64,000 nt of DNA from Prorocentrum cordatum (lineage: Eukaryota > Sar > Dinophyceae > Prorocentrales > Prorocentraceae): assembly GCA_963575745.1 (NCBI GenBank), contig CAUYUJ010003015.1:16001-80000 (forward strand), given 5' to 3'. The stretch's first letter is position 1. Every line of letters begins with the position of its first letter. Below are positions 36,510-47,956 of the stretch, in pieces. The translations under genes and the position numbers were made by a program. The notes under the pieces are model-generated. The model did no database searches. It was not told the origin of the DNA and saw only the letters and a program-made list of their open reading frames with translations.

Positions 36510-37575
36510 AAACCCAGGCAGTGTGGTGACCTTTGAGTGGCAATGTTTCGGTGAGGCCAGCGCCAGAAAAAGTTCGAGCAGGGCTTCAAAATGGTTTCCG
36601 CCGTCGAATCTTCGATCCATGCGTAGGATGCTCCGTAGACCTGCGGGTTCACGTTTTTTTTCGTAGATTCGGTCAATAACTCAAGTTTGTGGTAAACCCA
36701 TTGGGGCATCTTGGATCACCCCGAAAAAAAAAGAAAGCACCCAGGAATTCAAACAATGCACGGGGGAATGGACGTCCGAGCGATGGCAAATCTGGGTTCC
36801 CTTAGATCCATTGACAGGCACCGCCACTTTGGGCTCGTTCAAGCATTCCCAAAACGGCCATATGCTCGAAAACACTAGCATGTTGGATGCCAGCTTAGAC
36901 ACTTCCACGCACGCCCAACAACCTCTCACGCCCGCCTTACGTACGAAGGCCTTCTGTGGTCTGACAGAGTCTTAAAATCATCAAGTGGAACCCAATGGTG
37001 ACCGCACCGTGTGGTGAGTCAATGGGGATTCGGGGTCACCGCACAGTTTTTTGGCTTGGGTCGTTCTCCGAGGACATCTCGGGCGACCGGGGCCAGTCGG
37101 GGTCCCAGTGCGGAGAGGTGCTTCGGAATTTTGAGGTCACCGCACGGTGTGTCACCGCACGGTGTGTCGCCGCACGTTTTTGGTTGGCGGCGCGCACAAG
37201 GTGACGGTTTTCTTATTCATTGTTTTGCCGATCGGCGCGGGCCCTCGCGCCCCCCTCCCCCTGGAGAAGATCTTGGCTGTTTTTGGCGCCTGCTTCAAGC
37301 AGGGGGAGTCTCCCTCATGGGACGCACCGCGGCAAACAGTCGCACGAAGCAGAGGTCTGGAGCCAGACCCCCCACTCTTCCGCCCAATGTCGAAACGCCG
37401 AAGAAGACAACGCTCACAAGGGGGTGGCCTTCTAAGAAGGCGGTGCGCTCGTTAGAAGGCATGGGGCCTTCTTAGACGGGCCTGGTGGCTTCCAAGAAGG
37501 CTTCCAGGGGGAGTCTCTGAGAAGGCAGTGGCCTTCTTGGAGGCTCCCCCGCCTTTTTCGAAAGCCGCCCCCCCC
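36510..37575. other. No gene seen; short gtcaccgcac repeats and a family B fragment
   Basis: gtcaccgcacggtgt-type units occur four times at 36997-37185. A family B-like interior lies at 37420-37560. Confidence 0.4.
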
Positions 37576-37665
37576 CCTCGAGGAGGAGGAGGAGGAGGAG
37601 GAGGTGGAGGAGGAGGAGGAGGAGGAGCAGGAGGAGGAGGCGGTGGTGGAGGAGGAGGAGGACGA
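37576..37665 (+). repeat. GAG microsatellite
   Basis: 90 bp of GAG. Confidence 0.9.
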
Positions 37666-37961
37666 CGAGGCGCGCCCCCGACTTGGGACCCCCGAGAGGC
37701 CCGTGGCATCCTCCGCCGCCGCCGCGGACGCGGCGGCCACCAGGGCGGACGGCCTCGACCCTCGGCAGCGCAAGGGCTCGCCCGACAGGGGCGACCCGCC
37801 GAAGAGGGCGTCCCAGGTGTCCGACGGCGAGGATCCCGGCGCGCTCGCGCGCCGCGCCCGCCGGCCCCACGCCAGCAGGCAGAGGTCCGATCGGAGGCCC
37901 GAAAGCGTTACGCCCCTCGTACAGTCAGCCCGCATGGCAAGGATGGGCGGCCTTCCCAAGG

Positions 37962-38070
37962 CCCTGCATCCTTGCCCCCTCGGCCCATGCCTGGCGACTT
38001 TCGCTGGCCGAGCTCGCTCGAAAAACGTCAACATGGCCCTCCGCGGCCCTTGCATCCTCACTGCGCATCC
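37962..38070 (-). repeat. Dispersed repeat M, copy 1 (inverted)
   Basis: The - strand reads gtgaggatgcaagggccgcg, gacgtttttcgagcgagctc and tgggccgagggggcaaggat. It matches 42702-42808 on the + strand at roughly 85%. Confidence 0.7.
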
Positions 38071-38432
38071 TTCTGATACGGGTCGACTGTTTATTGGAGA
38101 CGGCGACGGTATAATAGGCCCGCCATGACGAGCAGCGCAGGCGGCGAAGGTGAAACATTTGACGCAGTATTAGCAGGCGTGCTTTGGGTAGGGGAGGGGA
38201 AGGGAGGAGGGAAGAAAGAGGGGGATGTGAGGGGGAGGGCGACGAAGTCGCTGTCGGCCCCAAAGATTTTCGGGGCTGCCTGGCAGCGAAATCAGAGAAA
38301 CCTGCCCTCGCCGACCAATGGTTCGGGCAACCCGATTGGCAGCGGGAGCAGGGCTCGGCATTCGTCGAGCATGTTGCGAAATCCGAACCCTGCCCCCCGC
38401 CGCTCATCATGCAGGAGAAGACTGGTGGGGGT

Positions 38433-38480
38433 AGGGTTAAGTCGGGCCTGTCCCTCTACAGGGGGGACATTCGAAAATAG
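38433..38480. mobile_element. Hairpin family A, single arm (copy 2)
   Basis: ggttaagtcgggcctgtccc then tctacaggggggacattcga matches the family A left arm. No convincing right arm follows, so this is probably a truncated copy. Confidence 0.55.
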
Positions 38481-38572
38481 TTTGAACATCGTCCGGTGAC
38501 GATTTCCCCCCACCAGACAGGTTGAGGTCGTTAGATTTTAAGAACAGACCTCCCGGCCACTCCCACCCTTTA

Positions 38573-38836
38573 TACCGCGGCCGCCAGACCCCAAGTTGTC
38601 CCGAGTGTCCTGGTTATCCCGCCTCGCGCCCTCGACAAACACGACAGAAGACACCCTGCATACCGCGGCCGCCAGACCCCAAGTTGTCCCGAGAGTCACG
38701 GTGATCCCGCCTCGCGCCCTCGACAAACACGACAGAACGCACCCTGCATACCGCGGCCGCCAGTCCCCAAGTTGTCCCGAGAATCCCAGGTATCTCGCCT
38801 CGCGTCCTCGATAAACACGACAGAGCACAACATGAC
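38573..38836 (+). repeat. Tandem repeat, 3 copies of 88 bp
   Basis: Copies start taccgcggccgccag at 38573, 38661 and 38749, and share ccccaagttgtcccgag and ctcgacaaacacgacaga. A pentamer-type minisatellite follows directly. Confidence 0.85.
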
Positions 38837-38990
38837 ACACCATAACATAACATAACATAACAAGAGCATGACATAACATGGCATAACATAATATATCATT
38901 ATCATAGCAAAATAGAGGACACCAACATGTCACATAACATACCAGAGCAGAACATGACATAACAGAAACCGACATAATACAACACAGTAC
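38822..38990 (+). repeat. ACATA/ACATAACATA minisatellite
   Basis: Runs of cataacataacataac with scattered gagcatgaca units. A related array is at 40198-40905. Confidence 0.8.
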
Positions 38991-39057
38991 CTATACCACC
39001 ACCCTTCGGGTGATAAAGAGGTTGGGGGGGGGGGAGGGGGGGAACCAACATCTGACT

Positions 39058-39835
39058 CAATCGATGTCACTATCGATCTGACTCAACGGGACACCAGGGG
39101 ACACCAGGGGACACCACGGGACACCACGGGACACCGCGGGGCACCACATCGATCTGACTATCGGTGCCACTATCGATCTCACTATACAGCATAGGACACC
39201 ACGGGACACCTCGGGACACCACATTGATCTCACTATCGATATCACTATCGATCTCACTATCGATCTCACTCAACGGGACACCACGGGACACCGCGGGACA
39301 CCACGGGACAACTGTCGATCTCATTATCGATCTCACTATCGATTTCACTTTTTGGGACACCACGGGACACAACGGGCGCCTCGGGGCACCACATCGATCT
39401 CACTATCGATCTCACTATCGTTTTCACTATCGGTCTCATCAACCTAACTATCGATATCATTATCGATATCACTATCAATCTCAGCACGTAAAACCACGCG
39501 ACACCGACGGGACAACGATGGGACACCAACGGGACATAATCAATCTCACTGTCGATCTCACTATCCATCCCACTATCGATCCTACTATTGATCTCGCTAT
39601 CGATCTCACTATCGATCTCGCTTTCGATCTCACTAATCATCTCACTATCGATTCCACTATCGATCTCGCTATCGATCCCACTCGATCGATCTCACTATCG
39701 ATCTCACTGTCGATATCACGATCGATCTCACTATAGATCCCACTATCGATCTCTCACTATACGATCTCACTATCGGTCTCATTATCGATCTCACTATCGA
39801 TCTCACTATCGATCTCACTGTCGATCTCACCACGG
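39058..39835 (+). repeat. 12 bp minisatellites: ggacaccacggg and ctatcgatctca
   Basis: Two 12-mers alternate in blocks: ggacaccacggg blocks at 39090-39140, 39190-39215 and 39275-39310, and long ctatcgatctca blocks between. The second 12-mer contains ATCGAT. No gene. Confidence 0.85.
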
Positions 39836-40080
39836 GACACCACGGGACAGCGACGGGACACCGACGGGACACCAGCGGGACACCAGCGGGACACCGGCGG
39901 GACACCGCGTGCCACCGCTTGCTGGGCGGAGAACCTTTTGGTCTGGCCGCGGCCCAGCCACGACGGGACACCAGCGGGACACTAGCGGGACACCAGCGGG
40001 ACACCGGCGGAACACCGCGCGCCACTGGTTGCCGGGCGGAGAACCTTTTGGTCCAGCCGCGGCCCAGCCACAGGAGAATT
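39835..40080 (+). repeat. 12 bp ggacaccagcgg minisatellite with a 110 bp duplication
   Basis: gggacaccagc units repeat. The block gggcggagaaccttttggtc then ggccgcggcccagccac occurs at 39925 and 40035. Confidence 0.8.
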
Positions 40081-40197
40081 TCTTCTCCCCCTCCCAGGCA
40101 GCTTCGCCTCGCCCGCACGCACGGCACGAACACGAAACCGAAATCGATTTCCCGGTAGGGGGGCTCTCCGTTCCACTTCGATCTCACCCCCAAACCT

Positions 40198-40905
40198 CCG
40201 AGAACATAACCGAGCGCAACACAAGACACATTGACACAACATTCAATTTCATGACGCAGCGTCACCAAACATATGATATTATGACAGCAGAGCATAGCGG
40301 TGAACACGCCAGAACACAACATACCACACCAGAAAATAACAACATATCAAGAGCATGCCATAACATGACATAACATACATAGCAATAGCATGACACACTT
40401 AACATGATATAACATATCATAACACATCATAGCATAGCACGGTACAACATAAGGCGACATACCACAACATAACAACACATACCAGAGGAACATATAAGAC
40501 GCCCTGCCAGAACACCCCATATCATCGAAATTCATCACATAAGATATCAACACACGACAGTATATCATGTCGTCACATACTAGCATAGCAGGTCACAATA
40601 TATTTTACTGTGCCGAGCCGTTCACAAACACAGCATCACACAGTATACCAGAGCATAGCATGATCTAACAGAAGACGACATAACACAATAACTACACGTA
40701 GCCGATCAACGCATAACACAGTATGGCAGGACGCATCATATCATGGCTCAGCATCACATTACATATCTTAACACGGCACCAGAGCATTGCGAAACATTCT
40801 AGCAGAGCAGATCATAACATAACGTACTGAGCCGAGCCGTCAACAGCATCACCGAACAGAGCATACTATAACATACCATGTCAGCATATCATGCAATAAC
40901 ATAGT
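40198..40905 (+). repeat. AT-rich imperfect cataacat minisatellite
   Basis: Degenerate cataacataacat/catagcatag units with inserted gccgagccgt text at 40613 and 40830. No open frame of note. Confidence 0.75.
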
Positions 40906-41114
40906 GCCGCAACCCATCTCCAACCATATGGTGACATATATGAGCAACGTGCACCCATGGATGTCGGATACCCATGTGCCGGGGGGGCTCCGCCCGGAGC
41001 CGCCGCGCGCCCCGCGCATGCTCGGGGGAGCGAAGAAGACGAGGGCGAGGGGGAAGAGGGGGAGGGCGAGGCGCATGATGAGGGAAGAGGACGAATAAAA
41101 GGGCGAGGGGGAGG

Positions 41115-41310
41115 GAACGGAGGAGCAGGAGGAGGAGGAGGAGGAGGAGGAGGAAGAGGAGGAGTGGGAGGAACGAGGATGATGAGGAGGAACAGGAGGA
41201 GGAGGAGGAGGAGGAAGGAGAGGTCCGCCTCACCTCCTTTTTCCTCCTCCTCGTCCTTCGTCGTCCGTCTCCTCCTCGTGGTGCTGCTGCTGTTCCTCCT
41301 CTTCCTCTTA
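41115..41310 (+). repeat. GGA tract followed by CCT tract
   Basis: GGA at 41115-41222 and CCT-rich at 41235-41310. The two are reverse complements and could pair. Confidence 0.75.
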
Positions 41311-41649
41311 CTGGAGGTTGATACTATCTTAGAACAAGTTTTGGGGTATCGCAAAAGCGTTTTGGGTTGGTTTTGTCCTCGTCAGGGGCCTCGGGGTTGT
41401 TAGAATGGGGGAAACATCAACTTGCGACCTGGCCCGGCCGCCGCGCTGGCCGACGCCGCTGGGCACTGCGCACATCCTTCCAGTAGGCGCGCGCAACCGT
41501 GGGACCAAACGCCGAAGGTTGGTACATTTTCCCTACCTAGGCTCTGCCTAGAAGGGTTCTTACTCTCTGGGCTTAAAGGGGCCGGGCAGTGGAAAGCGCC
41601 CCGGGCGGTTCCCCCAGTATCCGCCCCGCGGTTCCCCCAGTTACGTCCC

Positions 41650-41862
41650 CTTAGCTTAGCGTTGCTTATCTCATCTTAGCTTAGCTTATTTCATCTTAGC
41701 TTAGCTTAGCATCATCTTAGCTCGGGTTTATCTTAGCTTAGCTTACCTTCATCTTAGCTTCGCTGAGCTTTAGCATAGCAGAACACAGCATAGCATAGCA
41801 TAGCGTAGCATATCATAGCGCAGCATAGCATATCATAGCATAGCCCAGCATAGCATCCACTA
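41650..41862 (+). repeat. Pentamer arrays TTAGC then CATAG
   Basis: cttagcttagctta units (41650-41765) change into catagcatagcata units (41766-41862). The two pentamers differ by strand sense (TTAGC/GCTAA against CATAG), so the array changes type rather than inverting. Confidence 0.8.
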
Positions 41863-41963
41863 TTGCTGAGGCGGAACCCGACGAGGCTCCAACTCCTAGG
41901 TAGGGTCGCAATGGGATAATTTTGGCTATGTTTTTTCTTTCGTCCAAAATCCCCCCGTTTGAG

Positions 41964-42353
41964 GACACCACCACCACCACCACCACCACCACCACCACCA
42001 CCGCCACCACCACCACCACCACCACCACCACCACCACCACCACCACCACCACCACCACCACCACCACCACCACCACCACCACCACCACCACCACCACCAC
42101 CACCACCACCACCACCACCACCACCACCACCACCACCCACCACCACCACCACCACCACCAGCAGCACCACCACCACCACCACCACCACCACCACCACCAC
42201 CACCACCACCACCACCACCACCACCACCACCACCACCACCACCACCACCACCACCACCACCACCACCACCACCACCACCACCACCACCACCACCACCACC
42301 ACCACCACCACCACAACTACCACAACCACGCACGCACGCACGCACGCACGCGC
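41964..42353 (+). repeat. (ACC)n array of about 350 bp, with (ACGC)n at its end
   Basis: Almost uninterrupted ACC triplets cover 41964-42317, about 115 copies, then ACGC units at 42327-42353. The complementary strand is (GGT)n, which can form G-quadruplexes. Poly-Thr/Pro/His/Gly/Val/Trp open frames here are artefacts. Confidence 0.95.
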
Positions 42354-42459
42354 ACCACCACCCACTAGTCCGCGGATAGAGAAAATCAGCGCCATGGTAA
42401 GGGATGGGAGGGAGGGGTAGGACGTCAGATATGACGCGCGCGCACCTAGCTTGTCCCCC

Positions 42460-42575
42460 TCCCTCTCCCCCTCCTCCTCCTCCTCCTTCTCTTCCTCCTC
42501 CTCCTTCTCCTGCTCCTCCTCCTCTTCCTCCTCCTCCTCCTCCTCCTCCTCCTCCTCCTCCTCCTCCTCCTCTCT
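42460..42575 (+). repeat. CCT microsatellite
   Basis: CCT/CTT runs, about 110 bp. Confidence 0.9.
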
Positions 42576-42701
42576 CCACCGGTAATTAGAGTGCCCCGCC
42601 GCCGGCAGGCGGCGGTGGGGGGGAGGGGGGCACGTGCCCAGGGACCAGTTCGGCTGCGCGTCAGAGGCACCTCTCGCCAGAGTCACCGACCCGTCTCAGA
42701 G

Positions 42702-42808
42702 AGATGCGCGGTGAGGATGCAAGGGCCTTGGAGGGCCACGTGGACGTTTTTCGCACGAGTCTGGCCAGCGGAAGTCGTTAAGGATGGGCCGAGGGGGCAA
42801 GGATTCCC
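42702..42808 (+). repeat. Dispersed repeat M, copy 2
   Basis: It shares gtgaggatgcaagggccttg, gacgtttttcgcacgagtct and gggccgagggggcaaggatt with the inverted copy at 37962. Confidence 0.7.
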
Positions 42809-42809
42809 G

Positions 42810-43806
42810 GATAGCTCCTCAGAGCTAAGTGAGGGCTGTCAGATTAGAAGCTGGAGCCGCAGGGTAGCCCGGGAGATCGTTTCGGCGGCGGTCCAGGCTC
42901 CCCGGAGCGGGCTGCTCGAGGTTCTGGCGTGCTCTGGCAGGCCTTTTGTTAAGCGTTTCCCAATACGCGTGCCCGGAAGCTCTCCAGAAGGTCCTTCGGA
43001 AGCTGTCTCCAGGTCCTTCCAGTGAGCTTCGCCAGGCCTTTTCCACGCCCTTCGGGCGCCCTGCTACCCGGGTTTTGGACTGCACAAGTTGAGATCAAGC
43101 CACGCCCTGCGGGCGCCTTGCTATCCGGGTTTTGAACTACACAAGTGAAAAGGCACCCTTGGGAAGGTTGCCCATCCTTACTGTGCGGGCAGCGGCCTGC
43201 GCATCTGGCGGTGTTCCCCAAGGGCCCCCCTCGACCGCGCACTGGAGGTCGCTCTTGCCCGGTGTCGCTCCGGCGTGCAGCCGACCACTGCCAGGAGGGG
43301 AAGAGACACGGAGGCACAGATGGTCGCCGAGTCCCAGGAGAATCTGTGGAGCAAATACGGGAAGCCGTGGGGAAGACGGAAATGCAAGATGTATGGAGGA
43401 GAATCTGGGGGATGCTCTGGGATCTGTGCCTGGCTGTTTGCATGTGTCTCTGGGCGGGGGGGGATCCCAGAACTTTTGTCTACTCATCCGTGTGTCCCTG
43501 GGCCCCTTCTCACAGTGGCCCACGTGGCCCTGTCCGGGGGGCCGCCGGACACATTCGCGGAAACTGGAGCATATCCATTTCCAGTGGTGGGCTGCTTTTC
43601 AACTCCAGGATTTTTTTGCGGTCGGGGACGACGCCAGGGTGGTGTGGTGTATACTTGTTCCCCCGCTTTCCCAGGGAAAAAACGACGGACAACGTATACA
43701 CCAGGATCCCGTATGCACCAGGATCCGCTTTCCCGTGCAAGTTCCAGTGCACGGCAGCAAGAAGTATCGGTGTACAGAGTTCGGCTCCCTGCATCCGGGG
43801 ACGAGA
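42810..43806. other. No gene seen upstream of the channel
   Basis: Missing N-terminal channel exons could lie here or further upstream, but I could not identify one. Open frames of up to 368 codons cross family G and are mutually overlapping. Confidence 0.4.
43040..43147 (+). repeat. Tandem duplication, 2 copies of about 56 bp
   Basis: Both copies have cacgccct.cgggcgcc, tgctacccgggttttg and actgcacaag. Confidence 0.75.
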
Positions 43807-44001
43807 GTCGGGCCGGACGAAAGGGGGGGATTGGGAAAGGGGGGGTTACGAAATCTGCTGCATGCAGCTGGTTTCGGCCCCACCGAGGGGCCCATTCCTC
43901 GACACATGGGCGCCTCCCGGCGCCGGGAGGCGCCGGGAAAATCAGCTCCGTGAGCCGATTCTGAACCCCCCCCCTTTGCTATTCCCCCCTTTCGCCCGAC
44001 C
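43807..44001. mobile_element. MITE-like family G, copy 1
   Basis: The left end gtcgggccggacgaaagggg then ggattgggaaaggg is mirrored by the right end ccctttgctattccccc then ctttcgcccgac. The interior cgaaatctgctgcatgcagc and a ggcgcctcccggcgccggga palindrome are included. Confidence 0.78.
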
Positions 44002-44172
44002 CGAGAGAGGCGCCGCGCGGCGCGGAGTGCGATCCCCGGGGGCAGGGGGCGGCGCGCGGTGGGCGGGGGCGGCGCGCGGGTGGGGCGCCGCCCTCCTCGA
44101 GCGCACACGGCTCTGGTCTCGGCTGCCCGGGGGGGTGGGCTGGAGTCCCGGGGGGAGGACATGTCGATTGGG

Positions 44173-44343
44173 CGTCAGAGTGACCTTTCGCCGGAGTGAC
44201 CTTTGGTGCGGGCCCACTGGGGCCCCCCGATCGCCGAAGGCGATACGATAGCAGCGTCTTGAGCGATTGGATTTTGGCCCCACGGCGGCCCCCCCAAAAG
44301 CCGCGCACCAAAGGTCACTCTTACCCAGGGTCACTCTTGCGTG
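44173..44343. mobile_element. MITE-like family F, copy 1 (just upstream of the first channel exon seen)
   Basis: The left end cgtcagagtgacctttcgcc then ggagtgacctttggtgcggg is mirrored by the right end cgcaccaaaggtcactctta then cccagggtcactcttgcg. The middle (cgatcgccgaaggcgatacg) is shared with copy 2. Confidence 0.8.
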
Positions 44344-44554
44344 TCGCCGAACATGAGCACAGGCAGATGTAATGGTCGGTGCCCTGGAAAATAAGGGGAA
44401 CGGTGGGCAGTGGGGGGGGGGGAGGGGGAGACGCCAGACAATGCGTGAGAATATAAGGGGATCCTGGGATCTGTGTCTATCTGCTTGTGAGTCCCTGGGC
44501 CCCTGCATTGAAGTTCAGGGGGGGTGGGATCTCACACGCCTGGTGGCCTCAGAG

Positions 44555-44949
44555 GAGCTGGCGGACAGGGGGGCTGCTAAGAGAGAGAAGGAGAAGCCTG
44601 CTGGCAACGCCTTCACCGCGAGGACGGGCGGTGTCTTCGGCGACGCCGATTCCATAAAGCAGCAGCTAAGAGATAAGCTGAAGGGGAAGGAATATAATGT
44701 GTTCGACTTCTACTGGACGACTGGCTACTGGCAAATGGTCGCGCGAAGCACTTATTTCGAGAACATCACCCTCCTGGTCATCTTTCTGAATGCTTTCTGG
44801 ATCTGGATCGACACTGACTACAACACCGCAGTCACGCCTAACGATACGGAGTTCGGGTTTGTGCTTGGGGAGAACCTCTTCTGTGTTTACTTTTTTATGG
44901 AATGGCTTATCCGCTTCATGTCGTTCAAAGTGAAACGAAACTGCTTCAG
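44555..44949 (+). CDS. Channel exon a: N-terminal cytoplasmic segment, S1 and S2
   Basis: The frame reads through VFGDADSIKQQL, then NVFDFYW, S1 (ENITLLVIFLNAFWIWID) and S2 ending in FMEWLIRFMSFKVKRNCF. The end is set by ttcAG|GCccag: the last two bases (AG) join the first G of the next exon to restore an Arg codon. The start is placed at a cag-ag|gag acceptor-like site and may be wrong by tens of bases. The same frame stays open into the following intron up to about 45143, so an unspliced reading would hide this intron. Confidence 0.82.
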
Positions 44950-47908
44950 GCCCAGACCGGTGCAAACACACACCGCCAGACCAGCTCAGACTCACTGGGG
45001 CCATCCCCTGGCGCGCAGCGGCCATCAGCCAGGGTGGGAGCCCCTTCGTTCCGAGGTCTTTCATTTCCCCAGTGGGCCCGAGCTGGCCTGGGTGGCGGTG
45101 TACACATGCTTCCTCCTTCTCGAGGGATTCGTGGATGGTCTTTGACTCCTGCCTCGTCGCCGCGATGGTGTCGGAGACGTGGGTCATGCCGATCATGGTG
45201 GCCCTGTTCTTCCCTGCGACAAACGGCACGGACATGGGAGATGCTTCGATCTTGCGCATGATGAGGCAGTGAGAGGGCAACCGGCGAATGCCACCAAGCT
45301 TGGTACACGTAAGAGTGACCCTTCGCCAGAGTGACCCTGAGTGCGGGCCTGCTGGGGTCACCCGATCGCCGAACGCGATGCGATCGTAGCTTCTTGCGCG
45401 CTTGGGTTTGGCCCCCCTGCGGCCACCAGAAATCCGCGCACCAAAGGTCACCCTTACCCAGGGTCACTCCTGCGTGCAACCGAGTGCAGAAGGGGGTGGT
45501 CAGAGGCGGCGGCCTCCTGATAAGCCAAGGGGCCTCTCAGAAGCCCTCCCGCCTTTGAACAAGTCGCCCTGGAAGCCTCTGGCCCCTGCAGAGACGCCCC
45601 CGTGCCTTCTCCGACTGCCGCGCCCCTCGCCCTGCCCCGCTCTGCGCCCCGCCGCGCTCGGAAACCGACAGGCGCCACCAAGCTTCCATACGCTTGTGGA
45701 GGACGATCGATGGAGAGGAAGCGTGCTGCTAAACAATTTCCAGATGTCTAAAACATGTGTTAAACATGCTTTGAACATGTGAAACACATGTTTGAAACAT
45801 TTTTGGAACATGTTTTATACACTTTAAACACATTTTCAATTCAATGATAGGATTATGTCGGGCGTGTCCCCCATACAGGGGGATTTTCGACGAAAAAATA
45901 AAGATACCCCAAAAATACCCCCCAAAGGCAACAAACATACAACAAAAAATAGTCCCCAGACTATTTTTGGACTATTCTTTGACTATTTTGGGGGTATTTC
46001 TGAGTTTTCGTCGAAAATCCCCCTGTAGGGGGACAGGCCCGACTTAAACTCAGTGATAGGAGTGTTCGAGCGTCCATTGTCCTGGCATCCACAGCCGTAC
46101 GCCCCTCTCCTGCCCGTGCGCTGCTGGGCACGGCCCCCTCTCGGCCTGGCCGGAGGCCGATACCCGCCCGGACCGGGCCCCCATCGGGCGGGGCCAGGGC
46201 GAGGATCCGTCCGTCCCAGCCCCCCCCGCTGGGCCGCGCACATGCCTCCGGTCATGATTCGCACCCCCCCCCTCTTGGACTCCCCCATCTTGGCAGCTCC
46301 CGAAGAACCGCTGGATCTCAGAGGTTCTCGATCTATTCCCACCTGAATTCCTCGGGGGTGGACAGACCTCCTACCCTGACGCGTCGATGAAGGAATTGGC
46401 CGCTTTCGGTTCGCGAGAGGGCGTCGCGGCCGTCATTTTCGCGGGTCCAGGTCCGTCGGTTTCGGTCCCAGGCCGTTTTTTCATAAGGGGAGGTTTGCTA
46501 AAGGGAGGTTTGCCCACCGCCGAATTCATCCCGGTCCTGGCTTCGTCTTACCTCCCCCTGGGGCCCGTGGATGCCTCGTGGTTCTGCTCGGCTCCTCCCA
46601 GCCCCCGCCTCCCGGTCAAGGAAGCTCCAGGGTCCCCCCCCGGGGTCAAGTCGAGCATGTCCCTCTACAGGAGGAATGTCCCAAAACAGTCCAAAAAGAG
46701 TCGGGGTGCGAGTTTTCGATTCGTTGTCCCTATTTTAGAGTATTTGCTGACAACTTGTATTTTTTCGTTCAACATCCGCCTGTAGAACCAGGCCGAACAA
46801 AAAAAAGGGGGATAGGGAAAGGGGGGTTACGAAATCTGCTGCATGCAGCTGGTTTCAGCCCTACCAAGGGGCCCATTCCTCGACACATGGCCGCCCCCCC
46901 CGGCGCCAGGAGGCGCCATGAAACTCAGCTGCGTGAGCCAATTCTGACCCCCCCCCCCTTTGCAATCCCCCCCGTTCGCCCGGCCCGACAGAATGACCTG
47001 CCCGACCTGCCCCCCAGGGGCACGGAGGCGCTCGCCCTCCGCGCCCCGCGGCCCCTGGGCTCGAGCGGCGCCCTCCTCCAGGGCGGCCTCTCGCGGGGGC
47101 GCGAAGGGGGCGGACCGCGCAGCGCGCGCGCCGCGGGGCGCGAGGGGCGCGCCGGGTGGGCGACCCCGGAGGCCGCTGGGCCCGAGAGGCCGCGGCGGGC
47201 CTCCGGAGTTTCGTCGGCGGGGGGGAGGGGAGGGAAGGCGGCGTCGAGCCCGCCGGCGCGGCCGTGCTCGGAGCCAGGAGGCGCAGAGCCGGGAGGGCGG
47301 CTCGCCTGCGCAGGGCATTGCGCAGGCGGCTGCGCAAGGGAGCCGGAGACCTCTGGGCCTTGGCTGCTCTGGTTACGCACGTTTTGGAGCGTAGCACGTG
47401 CCGTGTGCAAAGCGTCCGTGTTCAAAGCGTACGTGCTCAGTCTGCGTGTGTCGCCGAGCGCGTTCCGCTACTCGCAGAGTGCCTACTCGCAAACGTCCGA
47501 ACAAAAACACATGTCGGCTTTGAGGTAATTTATCGTAGATCCCCCGCGGCGTATCCAGGCCATTTGCGAGTAGCTACTTTGCGAGTGGTGAAACGCGCTC
47601 GTCTAGCATTGAGCTCTGTATCGATGCGCCGCGTGTTGCGTGCTGCGTATCGGGGCAGCCAAGCTCTGGGCCTGTGGAGGCCTCGGCCGGCCTCTGGAGT
47701 CTCGTCGGCGGCGGGGAAGGAGGCAACACCGAGCCCCCGCCGGCGCAGTGTCGTGGCCACGCAGTGCTCGGATCCAGCAGGAGCAGAGCAGGAGGGCGGC
47801 TCGCCTGCGTAGGATACTGCGCAAGTGGCTGCGTCAGGGACCGCGTAAGTGAGTCACGACATGTTGCGTAAGATTTTTTTTTTTATTATTTAAAAAAAAA
47901 GAAGAATA

Positions 47909-47956
<48 letters not shown>

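Noticed and set aside
41650-41765. TTAGC array as a telomere-like repeat
   Set aside because: The unit is a pentamer without a GGG run and changes into CATAG; it fits a minisatellite, not a telomere.
41754-42686. Gly, Val, Pro, His or Trp homopolymer frames
   Set aside because: Translations of the (ACC)n array and the neighbouring CCT tract.
44950-45145. Continuation of the S1-S2 frame past position 44949
   Set aside because: The text after NCFR is low-complexity and unlike the family; the S3 exon joins perfectly if 44950-45124 is removed as an intron.
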